Shown here: positions 51,617 to 61,132 of the stretch, in pieces
How the letters are laid out: the number at the start of each line of letters is the position of its first letter
Numbering within the stretch: the first letter of the stretch is position 1
NCBI GenBank assembly: GCA_963665405.2
Contig: OY762261.2
Span: 1,322,892-1,386,891 of the forward strand
From: G963665405 sp963665405
GTDB lineage: Bacteria; Chloroflexota; Dehalococcoidia; Lucifugimonadales; G963665405
Direction of reading: 5' to 3'
DNA length: 64,000 bases
The notes under the pieces: model-generated
Told to the model about the DNA's origin: nothing
The model's database searches: none
The model's input: the letters and a program-made list of their open reading frames with translations, nothing else
Made by a program: the position numbers and the translations under genes

Positions 51617-53481
51617 CGCGCGGCGCTCCTGTCCACCGGCTCGGGTGCCTCGAAGTCCAGCATGACCTCTTCCTGCGGCCTGAGCTGAAGCTCGTAGATG
51701 CCACGGTAGAGCCCGCCCGCCGCTAGGAGATCCTGGTGCCGGCCCCTCTCCACGACCTCGCCGTCCTTGAGCACCAGGATCAGGTCGGCCTTGTGGACGG
51801 TGCTGAGCCTATGGGCGATTACGAAAACGGTACGATCCCGCATCACCGCTTCCATCGCCCTGTGTATGAGCTCCTCGGTACTCGCGTCCACGCTGGACGT
51901 GGAGTCGTCGAGGACCAGCACCGGCGGGTCCACGAGAAGGGCGCGCGCGATCGCGAGGCGCTGCCGCTGGCCACCCGACAGGGTCGCCCCGCGCTCGCCG
52001 ATCACCGTGTCGTAGCCGCGGTCTAGGGTGCGGATGAAGTCGTCCAGCTGCGCTATCCGGGCCGCCTCGACGATCTCGTCCGTCGACGCCTCCTCGCGTC
52101 CGTAGGCGATGTTCTCACGGATCGTCGCGGTGAAGAGGAACACGTCCTGCTGAACAAGCGCGATGTTGCGCCGCAGCGACTTCAGGGTGGCCTGACGTAT
52201 GTCCCTGCCGTCCAGCGTAATACGTCCCGCAGTCACGTCGTAGAAGCGCGGCAGCAGGTGTACGACCGTGCTCTTGCCGCTGCCGGGCGCGCCGAGCAGG
52301 GCGACCGTCTGACCGGGCCGGGCCTCGAAGCTGACGCCCTTCACGGCAGGGGCGCGACCGTCGTAGCCGAAGCTGACATCGTCGAAGCGAACCAGCCCGG
52401 CCGCCCTCGGCATCTCCACGGCATCCGGCGACTCGCGGACTGGAGACTCGGCGTCCAGGATCTCGAACAGCCGCTGGCCCGCCGACGAGGCGCGCGCGTA
52501 CGAGTTGACCAGCCACCCGACCATCCGGACGGGCATCGAGAGGATCTGGGTGTAGATGATGAACTGGGTCAGCTCTCCCTCGGTCATGTTGCCGTTGATG
52601 ACCTGCCATCCGCCGTATGCCAGGATGAGGCCCACGGCGATCAGCAGCACAAACCCCATGAAGGAGACGGTCGATGCCCTGAGACGCTCGGCCTTGACCA
52701 TCTCGGTGGCGACCTCGGTGTTCTTCTGGTCGAACTTGGCCTCCTCGAACGGCTCGGAGCCGAACGCCTTGACCACTCGGACCCCCGAAAGGTTCTCCTG
52801 GAGAACGGTGCTGAGCTCCGCCATCTTCTCCTGGGTGGCCAGCCACAACCGCCTCATCCGTACCCTGGCGACTCCCGAGTTGTACGCGATCACCGGCATG
52901 AAGCTCATGCTGATCAGCCCGAGTTTCCAGTCCAGCCTTAGAAGGATGACAGCAACGGCGGTGAACAGGATCGCGAAGTACGGGGCCCGGACCAGCCCCA
53001 TGTTTACGAACATCCGAACCGCTTCGACGTCGCTGATGGCCCTCGACATGAGCTGCCCGGTGTGATGACGGTCGTGGAAGGCGAAGCTGAGGCGCTGCAC
53101 GCGGTCGTAGAAGGCGTTGCGCAGCTTGTAGGCCACGATCAACGAGAGGGACTCCCCCAGGTAGGTCTGGGCGTAAGACGCGATTCCTCGCGCCACGCTG
53201 AGAGCGAGGATCGCCAGTGCGAGCGGCAAGACGTCCGCGGCCGTCCCGTTGCCGCTCTCGAACCCTTCGACCACCCTGTCGATCGAGTTCCCTATCAGGC
53301 GCGGGAGGAACAAGTATGCGGCGGTGGCCACAGCCGTCGCAACATAGGCGGCCAGAAGACGCCGTTTGTAGCGGAGGGTGATCCCGATGATCCGGAGGAT
53401 CACCGTCATCGGCTGCGGGGGGACCGTACGTCGCGCGGAGCTCTGCGGTGATGTGAGTGAGGTGTGTAGGATAGGTGGCAT
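51613..53481 (-). CDS. ABC exporter half-transporter, degenerate ATPase site
   Basis: 622 residues (an ATG at 53409 is an alternative start). It has a six-helix membrane domain, Walker A GAPGSGKSTVVHLL, signature LSGGQRQRLAIARALL, then Walker B VLVLDDSTSSVD in which Asp replaces the catalytic Glu, and the switch His in FVIAHRLSTVHKAD. Asp at that place is the hallmark of the non-catalytic site in heterodimeric exporters. It is first in a two-gene unit with 49763. Confidence 0.95.
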   Translation of the reverse strand: MPPILHTSLTSPQSSARRTVPPQPMTVILRIIGITLRYKRRLLAAYVATAVATAAYLFLPRLIGNSIDRVVEGFESGNGTAADVLPLALAILALSVARGIASYAQTYLGESLSLIVAYKLRNAFYDRVQRLSFAFHDRHHTGQLMSRAISDVEAVRMFVNMGLVRAPYFAILFTAVAVILLRLDWKLGLISMSFMPVIAYNSGVARVRMRRLWLATQEKMAELSTVLQENLSGVRVVKAFGSEPFEEAKFDQKNTEVATEMVKAERLRASTVSFMGFVLLIAVGLILAYGGWQVINGNMTEGELTQFIIYTQILSMPVRMVGWLVNSYARASSAGQRLFEILDAESPVRESPDAVEMPRAAGLVRFDDVSFGYDGRAPAVKGVSFEARPGQTVALLGAPGSGKSTVVHLLPRFYDVTAGRITLDGRDIRQATLKSLRRNIALVQQDVFLFTATIRENIAYGREEASTDEIVEAARIAQLDDFIRTLDRGYDTVIGERGATLSGGQRQRLAIARALLVDPPVLVLDDSTSSVDASTEELIHRAMEAVMRDRTVFVIAHRLSTVHKADLILVLKDGEVVERGRHQDLLAAGGLYRGIYELQLRPQEEVMLDFEAPEPVDRSAAR

Positions 53482-53590
53482 CTGCCCCTATTCTACCGCC
53501 TTCGGGGGTACGGGGTACAGCGCTTGGGGACTGGCTGGAGTACGGGGTGCGGACCCTGTCCCGTATGCCCCTATACCCGAACCCTGACGT
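53482..53590. repeat. GTACGGGG-rich low-complexity intergenic segment
   Basis: Repeated pieces such as ggggtacggggta, gtacggggtg, cctatacccg. Similar cccatacc/cccgtaccc tracts occur at 19685-19740 and 12270-12305. They look like a degenerate intergenic repeat family rather than coding DNA. Confidence 0.45.
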
Positions 53591-53596
53591 TCAGCC

Positions 53597-54463
53597 CTAT
53601 CGTTGGAGTCTCGTGTAGACCACCAGGGAATGACTGCGCCACATCGGGAAGCTCTCTCCCTCCAACGCGGCTATGAGTGCGCGATACCTGAGCTCCGGCC
53701 GTCCCCTGATCTTCTCGAGCAAGCGCCTCTGACTCGCCGTCGCACCGTCCATCATCTCCCTGACGCGGACGTGCAAAATCTCGGCGTCCCGCTCCAGCCT
53801 GTCCATCAGGAGCGCCATCTCATCCGAGCCGGCGCCGTCCACACGGGCCAGCGGGACCTCGATCTGGTTCGCCGGCACGACGAGTCCCATAAGGTCGGCG
53901 GACTCCTTCAGGTGATACTCGATCTGGCCGATCATCTGCTCAGCCTCGGAATCGCGCCCGAGGAACACTAGGCGCTGCATCTCGCCGCTTCGCACGCCCG
54001 CCAGCCGGGCATGAGAGCGGACCCGGCCCATTTCAGACTTCGGGAGCCTGAGCGCGATCCTCTCTTTCGTCGTCTTGACCCAGTACAGCGTGTCGCCGGG
54101 AATGCTGTCCGACGACGCCATCGCCGTGCCGGCGGCTCCCGCGCCCATCAGGGCGAAGGCCGCGAAACCGATCGCCAGCGGCTTCAGCAGAGGAACCCTC
54201 TCAAATATGCCGGGACGCCTTGAGCGACCCGGCTCGGACCGTGAAACAGCCTCCATCAACCGGGCGAGAGCGCGTGCCTTGGCGTCGGGCGCGAAGTCGT
54301 CCCGGATCGCCGTCCGCATGGCGACCGCTGCCGTCTGTACCATCGGCTCAATCTCGGCGCGGTGCTCGGGGAAGCGCCCGACGCACTCTTCGACGCTGAC
54401 TCCATCGGCCAGCAGGTCGACGCACTCGTTCAGGATGTCCTCGATCTTCCTGTTGAACATCAT
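53597..54463 (-). CDS. DUF5667-type membrane protein, likely partner of the ECF sigma factor
   Basis: 288 residues from ATG 54463, which overlaps the sigma stop (ATGA). The N-terminal helices (RKIEDILNECVDLLADGVSV, FPEHRAEIEPMVQTAA) resemble sigma-binding regions of this family. One membrane span follows (LLKPLAIGFAAFALMGAGAA, about 95-115). The C-terminal part (SIPGDTLYWVKTTKERIALR) is the DUF5667 signature in which the outer domain begins. It probably holds or releases the sigma factor across the membrane. Confidence 0.8.
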   Translation of the reverse strand: MMFNRKIEDILNECVDLLADGVSVEECVGRFPEHRAEIEPMVQTAAVAMRTAIRDDFAPDAKARALARLMEAVSRSEPGRSRRPGIFERVPLLKPLAIGFAAFALMGAGAAGTAMASSDSIPGDTLYWVKTTKERIALRLPKSEMGRVRSHARLAGVRSGEMQRLVFLGRDSEAEQMIGQIEYHLKESADLMGLVVPANQIEVPLARVDGAGSDEMALLMDRLERDAEILHVRVREMMDGATASQRRLLEKIRGRPELRYRALIAALEGESFPMWRSHSLVVYTRLQR

Positions 54464-55092
54464 GCCCCCGAGCCCCGGAGCTCTGCCACACCTCTCGGGT
54501 AGGCCTCGGCATCCCCGGCCAGCAGCCGCCTGAGTTTTCGTATCCCGGCGTGCTGAAGCGCCTTGACCGCGTTCTCCTTCTTCCCAACGGCCTTCGACGT
54601 CTCCAGGACCGAAAGCCCCGCAGTGAACCGCAGGGTGATGACCTCGCGCTGGAGGTCCGTCAGATCCACCATTGCCCGGCGGACCTCCTGCATGGTCAGT
54701 TTCCGGTCCAGATCGCCGTCCAGGTCCGCCGGCGAGCCTGACGCCGTCGCCGCAACCGTCTCGAGCGGCGCGGTCTTCTGTCGGGCCGTCTTTCGAAAAT
54801 AATCGACCACCAAGTTGTGAGCGGTGCGGAACAGCCATGAGGAGAAGGGGTAGCCCTGCCACCGGAACGTATGGATCGACTCGAACATGCGGACGAACAC
54901 CTCACCCACGATGTCCTCGGCGTCGGAGCTGCCGCCGGTCTTGAAGGACACGTAACGGGAAACCCGAGCGTAGAATATCTCGTACAGCGCCGCGAAGGCT
55001 TGGCTGTCGCCCTCCTGGGCACGCCGGACCAGGTCCGAAACCTCGTCCCGAGTCTCTTGGTCGATCACGGTAGACACTCTCTCGCTACCCAT
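54460..55092 (-). CDS. ECF-type sigma-70 factor
   Basis: 210 residues from ATG 55092, preceded by GGAGGTGG at 8 nt. Region 2 is AFAALYEIFYARVSRYVSFK with DAEDIVGEVFVRMFESI and the core-binding/-10 segment FSSWLFRTAHNLVVDYFRK. Region 4 is DLTDLQREVITLRFTAGLSV with AVKALQHAGIRKLRRLL. Region 3 is lacking, as in ECF factors. Coupled to the DUF5667 membrane gene, its presumed regulator. Confidence 0.92.
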   Translation of the reverse strand: MGSERVSTVIDQETRDEVSDLVRRAQEGDSQAFAALYEIFYARVSRYVSFKTGGSSDAEDIVGEVFVRMFESIHTFRWQGYPFSSWLFRTAHNLVVDYFRKTARQKTAPLETVAATASGSPADLDGDLDRKLTMQEVRRAMVDLTDLQREVITLRFTAGLSVLETSKAVGKKENAVKALQHAGIRKLRRLLAGDAEAYPRGVAELRGSGA

Positions 55093-55322
55093 GTGGGGAG
55101 CCACCTCCACAGCCCGCCACCCAGGACCCGTTACCCACCTCGATTGTGTAGAACGGGCTGGACGCGGAATCGTTAGTACTCATACAGACGTATACGGCCC
55201 CGGGATGTTCCCCGGACCTGCCACCGGCGACGCGGCGAGGCGGCGATCACCGTGTGCTAAGATGAAAAGACGCGGTCCCATCATCGGTCTACCGATCACC
55301 ACGACCGGACAGGCGCCAGGGC

Positions 55323-56021
55323 GTGATAGACGAACGATCCAGAACCAAGCCCATGCCGTTCGCCATCCGGCCGATGGAGGAGCGGGACATCCTCCAGGCC
55401 GCCGAGATCGAGCGCGACGCCTTCCCTGCCCTACTCCCACCCACGCCATTTCGACGCGAGCTCAAGAACCGCCTGGCGAGCTACCTCGTCGCGAGGCGTC
55501 TGGACGGTCCCCCAACAGGCGGCTCCTCAGTGGCGGCCCGCGACCAGCCACCGGACGGCAAGGGCGGCGGAATCATCGGAACGGTGTTCCAGAGCGCCCG
55601 CGGCCTGTGGACCGGCCGCCCCACCTCCTGGGAGCCCGGGCAAGACTTCCTCGTCGGAAGTCTCGGGATGTGGTATATGGCCGACCAGGCGCACGTCGTG
55701 TCGGTCGCGGTGAGGTCAGACCACCGGGGATGTGGCCTGGGCGAGTTGCTGCTGCTCGCGGGCATCGAGCAAGCCATTGAGCGAGGCTCGGAGGTTGTCA
55801 CCCTCGAGGTTCGGACCTCCAACCTTGTAGCCCAGAACCTCTACAAGAAGTACGGCTTCGATGAGAAAGGGTGCCGGAAAGGCTACTACTCTGACAACCG
55901 CGAGGACGCCCTGATTATGACCACCGCCCCGATTCAGAACGGGTCCTACTCCGCCTGGTTCTTGCACCTGGTCGAAGAGCACGAGCGGACCTGGGGCCAC
56001 GCCCAGCGGCTGCTGTCGTAG
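55323..56021 (+). CDS. GNAT acetyltransferase (RimI-like)
   Basis: 232 residues from GTG 55323. GNAT motifs: FAIRPMEERDILQAAEIERD at the N-terminus, acetyl-CoA loop VSVAVRSDHRGCGLGELLLL, VTLEVRTSNLVAQNLYKKYG and FDEKGCRKGYYSDNREDALI, the last two typical of RimI, which acetylates the N-terminus of ribosomal protein S18 or other proteins. A 25-residue extra loop around 62-95 is unusual. Confidence 0.85.
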   Translation: MIDERSRTKPMPFAIRPMEERDILQAAEIERDAFPALLPPTPFRRELKNRLASYLVARRLDGPPTGGSSVAARDQPPDGKGGGIIGTVFQSARGLWTGRPTSWEPGQDFLVGSLGMWYMADQAHVVSVAVRSDHRGCGLGELLLLAGIEQAIERGSEVVTLEVRTSNLVAQNLYKKYGFDEKGCRKGYYSDNREDALIMTTAPIQNGSYSAWFLHLVEEHERTWGHAQRLLS

Positions 56022-56072
56022 TGGTGTAAGGCGCTTCAACTTGGCACACGCCACCGCCTCCGAGGACGGCAG

Positions 56073-57245
56073 ATGACCGACGCCTTCGTCACACCCGAAG
56101 TCATTGCCTGGGCACTCCGTCGTGCCGGAATGACAGACGCAGCGGCCGCGAAGCGTGTCAAGGTGCCCGAATCTCGTCTTATTGCCTGGCAACTCGGCAA
56201 ATCCCGTCCGACACTGTCTGAGGCAGAGAGCTTAGCACACGCACTTCATATTCCCTTCGGTTTCTTGTTCTTGTCCAGGCCGCCGAGCCTCGAGATACCC
56301 GTACCGGACCTACGTACGCTAGGTGGCCCATCCCGCCACGAGCTCAGTTCAGAGTTTGTCGATGTCCTCTACGACTCACTGAGAAAACAGGAGTGGTACC
56401 GGAGTTACCTGGAGGACGAACGGGCAGCTCCATTGCCTTTCATTGGACGCTTCTCCACGGACAGCTCCGTGGAGGCCATAGCAGCCGAGATCGACCACAC
56501 CTTGGCAATCTCTCGTGAGGTTCGGCAACGTGCCAATACTTGGGGGGATTTCCTAAACGACTTAATATTAAGAGCCGAGGCTGTCGGCGTCCTAGTGCTG
56601 ACCAGTAGCGTTGTCGCCAATAACACTCACCGGCGATTGAGTGTCGAGGAGTTTAGGGGATTCGTTATTAGCGACGATCTGGCCCCTCTCATATTTCTCA
56701 ACGGAGCCGACGCGAAATCCGCTCGAATCTTTACGGTGGCACATGAGTTGGCTCACCTTTGGATAGGTCAAAGCGGGATATCCAACCCTGACTATCGGAA
56801 GCGAGCACGCGAACACGCCCACCCCATCGAGCGCCTTTGCGACAGAGTCGCGGCACAGGCACTTGTTCCGAAGACAGACTTTCTGGTGGGCTGGGACTCA
56901 CGGGCCTCCCTGGGGACGAACATAACCCAACTCACGAGACATTTCAGAGTCAGCCGGATTGTCATCCTTCGAAGAGCTTACGAACTGGAAAGGGTCACGG
57001 ACTCAGAATATCGGGACTACTTCAACAAGACGCGCCCGCTGGGCGAGAGAGCTAAGGGTCAAGGCGGAGGCGGGGATTTCTACAAGAACTTGCTGGTTCG
57101 CAACAGCCGCAGATTCGCGAGAACCCTCGTGGAAGCAGTTCTACAACGAAGAATCAGCGATCAGACCGCAGCACGCCTACTTAACGTTCAGACGCCGGTA
57201 TTCCGGCGATTTACACAAGAGCTGACGGGGAGTACGGGTGGATAG
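56073..57245 (+). CDS. XRE-family HTH fused to ImmA/IrrE metallopeptidase (antitoxin)
   Basis: 390 residues. The N-terminal helix-turn-helix is ALRRAGMTDAAAAKRVKVPE with LGKSRPTLSEAESLAHAL; the C-terminal half has the ImmA/IrrE zinc motif VAHELAHLWIG (His224, Glu225, His228) and RLCDRVAAQALVP. Such fusions serve as antitoxins beside DUF4411 toxins, repressing the operon and neutralising the partner. Its stop shares one base with the GTG of the next gene. Base composition is more AT-rich (for example ttaatattaagag near 56560) than its surroundings, suggesting horizontal transfer. Confidence 0.9.
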   Translation: MTDAFVTPEVIAWALRRAGMTDAAAAKRVKVPESRLIAWQLGKSRPTLSEAESLAHALHIPFGFLFLSRPPSLEIPVPDLRTLGGPSRHELSSEFVDVLYDSLRKQEWYRSYLEDERAAPLPFIGRFSTDSSVEAIAAEIDHTLAISREVRQRANTWGDFLNDLILRAEAVGVLVLTSSVVANNTHRRLSVEEFRGFVISDDLAPLIFLNGADAKSARIFTVAHELAHLWIGQSGISNPDYRKRAREHAHPIERLCDRVAAQALVPKTDFLVGWDSRASLGTNITQLTRHFRVSRIVILRRAYELERVTDSEYRDYFNKTRPLGERAKGQGGGGDFYKNLLVRNSRRFARTLVEAVLQRRISDQTAARLLNVQTPVFRRFTQELTGSTGG

Positions 57246-57742
57246 TGGCGCTCTACTGGCTCGATGCAATGGTGTTCATTTCCCCTAGCCGACAGGGGTA
57301 CTATGACTTTGACTTGGCCCCCTCATTCTGGATGATGCTCGAAGATAGATCCGCTGATGGCGTTCTCGCCAGCACAACACGGGTCTGCGGAGAACTCGCG
57401 CGCCGGAGGGACGCTGTCGGCGCTTGGGCTGAGGCCCGCAAAGAGTCGCGCCTCTTTATTGAGCCCAACGAGACCGTGCAGGACGCCTTTAAGAAGGTTG
57501 CGGACTATGTCATCGGCAATTACAAACACCACCGCGGCGCTGAGTTCCTCGGGGACGCGGACCCCTGGCTGATAGCGCACGCGATTGTTGATCGCGGCAA
57601 GGTCGTCACTCACGAAATCCCAAATAGTTTGATGGCGCAACAGGTCAAGATCCCTAATGTCTGCAAAGCATTCAATATCGAGTGCATTATTCTCTTCGAG
57701 ATGTTCCGCGAGTTGAACATTGTGCTTGAGTTCAAGGGATAG
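57245..57742 (+). CDS. DUF4411 (PIN-like) toxin
   Basis: 165 residues from GTG 57245, overlapping the antitoxin stop by one base. It begins YWLDAMVFISPSRQGYYDFD, the DUF4411 start with its first acidic residue, and later has FLGDADPWLIAHAIVDRGKV and VVTHEIPNS, the later acidic positions of the PIN-like active site. The pair is the usual ImmA/IrrE-DUF4411 toxin-antitoxin arrangement; a ribonuclease activity is expected from the fold. Confidence 0.9.
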   Translation: MALYWLDAMVFISPSRQGYYDFDLAPSFWMMLEDRSADGVLASTTRVCGELARRRDAVGAWAEARKESRLFIEPNETVQDAFKKVADYVIGNYKHHRGAEFLGDADPWLIAHAIVDRGKVVTHEIPNSLMAQQVKIPNVCKAFNIECIILFEMFRELNIVLEFKG

Positions 57743-57840
57743 TCAGGCTACGCGATAAGAGGATACGGGTCCCCGAGACACATCCCCGGACTCCCTGTAA
57801 GGAGCCAGGCCCGTCCCTGCGCGTCCTCTCGCTCCGGGCC

Positions 57841-59715
57841 CTATCGGAGATCCACAGCCGAGACCTCTTGCACCCCCCGGTCCTTCAGCTCCTGCGGAAC
57901 GCCCCTCAGCACTTCGAGCACGACGTCATAGCGGCCGAACGGCGGGACGACGTAGATGCCCGCGACGCCGCTCCCGGCTTCCTCGAGAAGCTCGCGGCAA
58001 AGCTGGATTCCGACATCCGGCGCGCCAGGTCCGGCTTCACGCAGCCGAGTCATCACCTCTCCGGGGATTTCGATCCCTGGCACCTCGTTGTGGAGGAACT
58101 CGGCGTGCCGGACGCTGCGCAGCGGGAGCATGCCGAGCAGCACGGGGACGGGAAACCCCCCCAGGCGCTGGCGGGCACGCTCTATCACATCCGGGGTGTA
58201 CACAGGCTGGGTCAGGATGAAGTCCGCTCCTGCAGCGAGCTTCCGCTCCAACACCCTGGCCTCCCGCTCCGAGTCGGCGGCGCCGGGGTTGAACGCACAC
58301 CCGACGAAGAAGGAGGCGACCCCCTCGATCGGCTTGCCCGTCGCGTCGTTCCCGCGATTGAACTCCTTGATGAGCTTGATCATTCCCGAGGCCGTGATAT
58401 CCGAGATGGCAGTGGCACCGGGGTAGTCTCCGGTGCTGGGCGGGTCACCCATGATCACCAGAAGGTTGCGCACTCCCAGAGCGTGTGCGCCCAAGAGATC
58501 GGAGTGCAATGCGACCAGGTTCCGATGACGCAGGGCCAGATGCAGGATAGCCTCCGTCCCCAGGCGACTCTGGATCAGTGAGGACATGGCCAGCGCGCTC
58601 ATGCGCCCTTGGGCTCGCGGGGTGTCCGCAACGTTGAAGGCATCGACGAGGCCGGAGCCGTTCAGGTCGGACAACGAGTCGAGGGTCGGCGAGACCTCGA
58701 ACCCTCGAGGGGGAGACACCTCGACCGTAACGATGAATTTCTCTCCGGCCTTGCGGGCGAGTCCTGTCCGTTCGGGGGCGGGCGTCCGGGGTTGGGCCGG
58801 CCGCCCGCGCCTCTTCCCCGACGTCTGCGCGGGCCTGGCCTCCGCCGTCCCTCTGGACTTCAGCGCGTCACGTAGAGCCGCGATGTGTTCAGGGGTCGTG
58901 CCGCAGCAACCGCCCACGATCGCGACCCCGGCCTCGACCATCTGGCGGGCGTGACGGGCCATGTACTCGGGAGACGAGTGATACAGCACGCGGCTCCCCT
59001 GGTACATGGGAAAGCCGGCGTTTGGCTGGGCGGACAAAGGGACCCGAGCGGCCGAGGCCATCTCCTGTACGACTCGGAGCACCCCCTCCGATCCGACGCC
59101 GCAGTTCGCTCCGACGACCATCGCCCCGAGCGCTCCCAAGGCCTCCACGACCTCGGCCGGCGTGTCGCCCGAAACGGTCCTGCCGTCCTCCGCGAAGGAC
59201 ATCTGGGCCACCACCGGGAGCTCGCAGACCTCCCTCAGATCGCCGAACGTCTCAAACACCAAGAGGTCGGCCCCGGCATCCGCGAGCGACCGTATCTGCT
59301 CTCGGAACACATCCCTGGCCTGCTCCGGCGTTATGGGTCCAGGAGGAGACAGGGGCCTGCCCATGGGCCCAACCGCGCCTCCGACCCAGACTCGCTGCCC
59401 CGTCAGGCGCCGAGCCTCCCGCGCTATATTGACCGCGGCCTCGTTGATCTGCCGAACTCGGTCCCTCAAACCGTAGGCGGCGAGACGCATCCGGTTGGCG
59501 CCGAAGGTGTTGGTCTCGACAATCTCCGATCCGGCTGCGATATAGTCCAGATGGACCGATCTGACTAGCTCGGGCGCGGACAGGCTCAGCTCGTCAAGGC
59601 ATAACTCCTGTCCGAGAACTCGCCTCTCGAACAGCTGGGTCCCCATGGCCCCGTCCCCCAGGATCGGACCCATGAGGAGGCGTTCCGCCAGCCAGTCCCC
59701 CGCTTGCTGCGTCAA
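57841..59715 (-). CDS. Bifunctional homocysteine S-methyltransferase / 5,10-methylenetetrahydrofolate reductase
   Basis: 624 residues. N-terminal half: homocysteine methyltransferase with GDGAMGTQLFERR, IVETNTFGANRMRLAAYGL and the three zinc cysteines in VGANCGVGSEG and GGCCGTTPEHI. C-terminal half: MTHFR barrel with VEVSPPRG, NLLVIMGDPPSTGDYPGATA, GCAFNPGA and DFILTQPVYTPD. It links folate one-carbon units to methionine synthesis (YitJ-type fusion). Full length, single gene. Confidence 0.93.
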   Translation of the reverse strand: MTQQAGDWLAERLLMGPILGDGAMGTQLFERRVLGQELCLDELSLSAPELVRSVHLDYIAAGSEIVETNTFGANRMRLAAYGLRDRVRQINEAAVNIAREARRLTGQRVWVGGAVGPMGRPLSPPGPITPEQARDVFREQIRSLADAGADLLVFETFGDLREVCELPVVAQMSFAEDGRTVSGDTPAEVVEALGALGAMVVGANCGVGSEGVLRVVQEMASAARVPLSAQPNAGFPMYQGSRVLYHSSPEYMARHARQMVEAGVAIVGGCCGTTPEHIAALRDALKSRGTAEARPAQTSGKRRGRPAQPRTPAPERTGLARKAGEKFIVTVEVSPPRGFEVSPTLDSLSDLNGSGLVDAFNVADTPRAQGRMSALAMSSLIQSRLGTEAILHLALRHRNLVALHSDLLGAHALGVRNLLVIMGDPPSTGDYPGATAISDITASGMIKLIKEFNRGNDATGKPIEGVASFFVGCAFNPGAADSEREARVLERKLAAGADFILTQPVYTPDVIERARQRLGGFPVPVLLGMLPLRSVRHAEFLHNEVPGIEIPGEVMTRLREAGPGAPDVGIQLCRELLEEAGSGVAGIYVVPPFGRYDVVLEVLRGVPQELKDRGVQEVSAVDLR

Positions 59716-59951
59716 TACTGCTCCTTATGCAGCCGACCTGCTCCAATCCGGCTGCGTCCCCGCCTCGGGAAGCTCCTGAAATGGGAGTAGCCGCAGTCCC
59801 TACCTAGCGTTGTAGCAGACCGTGCCGGGGTTGTCGATACGAACCAGGTCCTGCCCCCGAGCGACTCGAATCCCGCCTCCTGTCGAACCTGTCGCCGGTG
59901 CTGGGCATCCAATGAGTGCCGGGGTAGTTCCAGAGAGGGTGTGGTCGTCAA

Positions 59952-61097
59952 ATGCTGATCCGGATCGGGTTCGTCGGTTTCCTGGCGCTCGCAATTCTGT
60001 TCGTGACCGTTCCCGAGCTGCAGCAGTGGGCAAGACGACGCATCAGCTCGTCCGAGACGGTGATCGTCCCGGCCAGACCGGCCGACACGGCCGCGGCGGG
60101 TGCGGAGGCGAATTCGATAATGGAGCCGGAGCGCGAATACGAGATCATCACCGTCCTAGGCTTCGACGCCATCCCGGCCATTTTGGCGCCCGAGTTTGTC
60201 TCCGCCTCCGAGGCGGAGGCCTCTATGAGGCCAAATGAGCAGGTTCTGGGTCTCTCGCTGAACGGCGAGCACAGAGCCTACCCCATCACCACTCTGAGCC
60301 GCCACGAAATCGTCAACGACGTTGTAGGGGGTGTCCCGGTTGCGGTCACGTGGTGACCGCTCTGCTTCTCGGGCATCGTGTATGCCCGGCAGATCAACGG
60401 CGCGGAGCACACCTTTGGCGTGTCGGGCAAGCTGATCATGAACGCCCTGGTCATGTACGACCACCAGACCCGGACTCTGTGGAGCCACTTCACCGGCACC
60501 GGCGTGCAGGGCGAGATGGCGGGCACCGAGCTGGAGTTCGTTCCTGTCACTCATACCACCTGGGCCCTATGGCGCGACCTCCACCCGGACACGCTTGTCC
60601 TGGACAAGGGCGGCCGGTACCAGTCCGACGCCTACGAATCCTATTATCGCGACCGTAACGCGGGCATCATCGGTGAGACACGCAAGGACTCCAGGCTGGC
60701 CAAAAAGGAGTTCGTCCTTGGGGTGGAGATCGGAGGAAGCACGAAGGCCTACCCCTTTGGCCTGCTCGAACAGCAGACAGTCGTCAACGACACGATAGGC
60801 GGCCGCCCGGTACTCGTCGTTTTCGACCCCGGAACCGACACGGCGCTGGTGTACGACCGACAGGTGGACGGTAAGGCCCTGACCTTCACGGCGGCGGAGG
60901 TCTCCGAATCCGCCGCGCTCACGCTGAGCCGTGTAACGATCGTCGACAGCGAGACCGGCTCCACATGGCTGGCCCTTACTGGCGGAGCCATCGATGGTGA
61001 GCTTCGGGGCAAGGTGCTGGAGCGAACTGTCTCCCACCTGTCGTTCTGGTTCGCGTGGAAGGATTGGAATCCCGATACCGAGGTCTATCAGGGTTAG
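59952..61097 (+). CDS. DUF3179 protein, candidate selenoprotein (UGA in the CPLC motif)
   Basis: 381 residues if the TGA at 60354-60356 (codon 135) is read through. The N-terminus has one membrane span (about 5-20). The first DUF3179 half reads HRAYPITTLSRHEIVNDVVG, then GVPVAVTW-(TGA)-PLCFSGIVYARQ, FGVSGKLIMNALVMYDHQTR and TLWS. In the family this position is the first Cys of CPLC, so the product would be UPLC, a Sec-x-x-Cys redox-type pair. The second half repeats the fold (STKAYPFGLLEQQTVVNDTI) without that motif. A SECIS-like hairpin follows at once (60362-60392). Without Sec insertion the product stops at 134 residues, and the rest would be an untranslated remnant. No other frame damage is seen. 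Confidence 0.75.
60362..60392 (+). promoter_or_regulatory. Putative bacterial SECIS hairpin
   Basis: Immediately after the in-frame TGA: lower stem CTGC/GCAG, 4-nt bulge TTCT, upper stem CGGGCAT/ATGCCCG (7 perfect pairs), apical loop CGTGT with G in second place. The loop starts 21 nt after the TGA. These values fall within the usual rules for bacterial SECIS elements (loop 16-37 nt from UGA, G in the first two loop positions). Confidence 0.65.
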
Positions 61098-61132
61098 TGC
61101 GGCCGGCGGCCGACGCCGGGCAGAGAGCCGTG

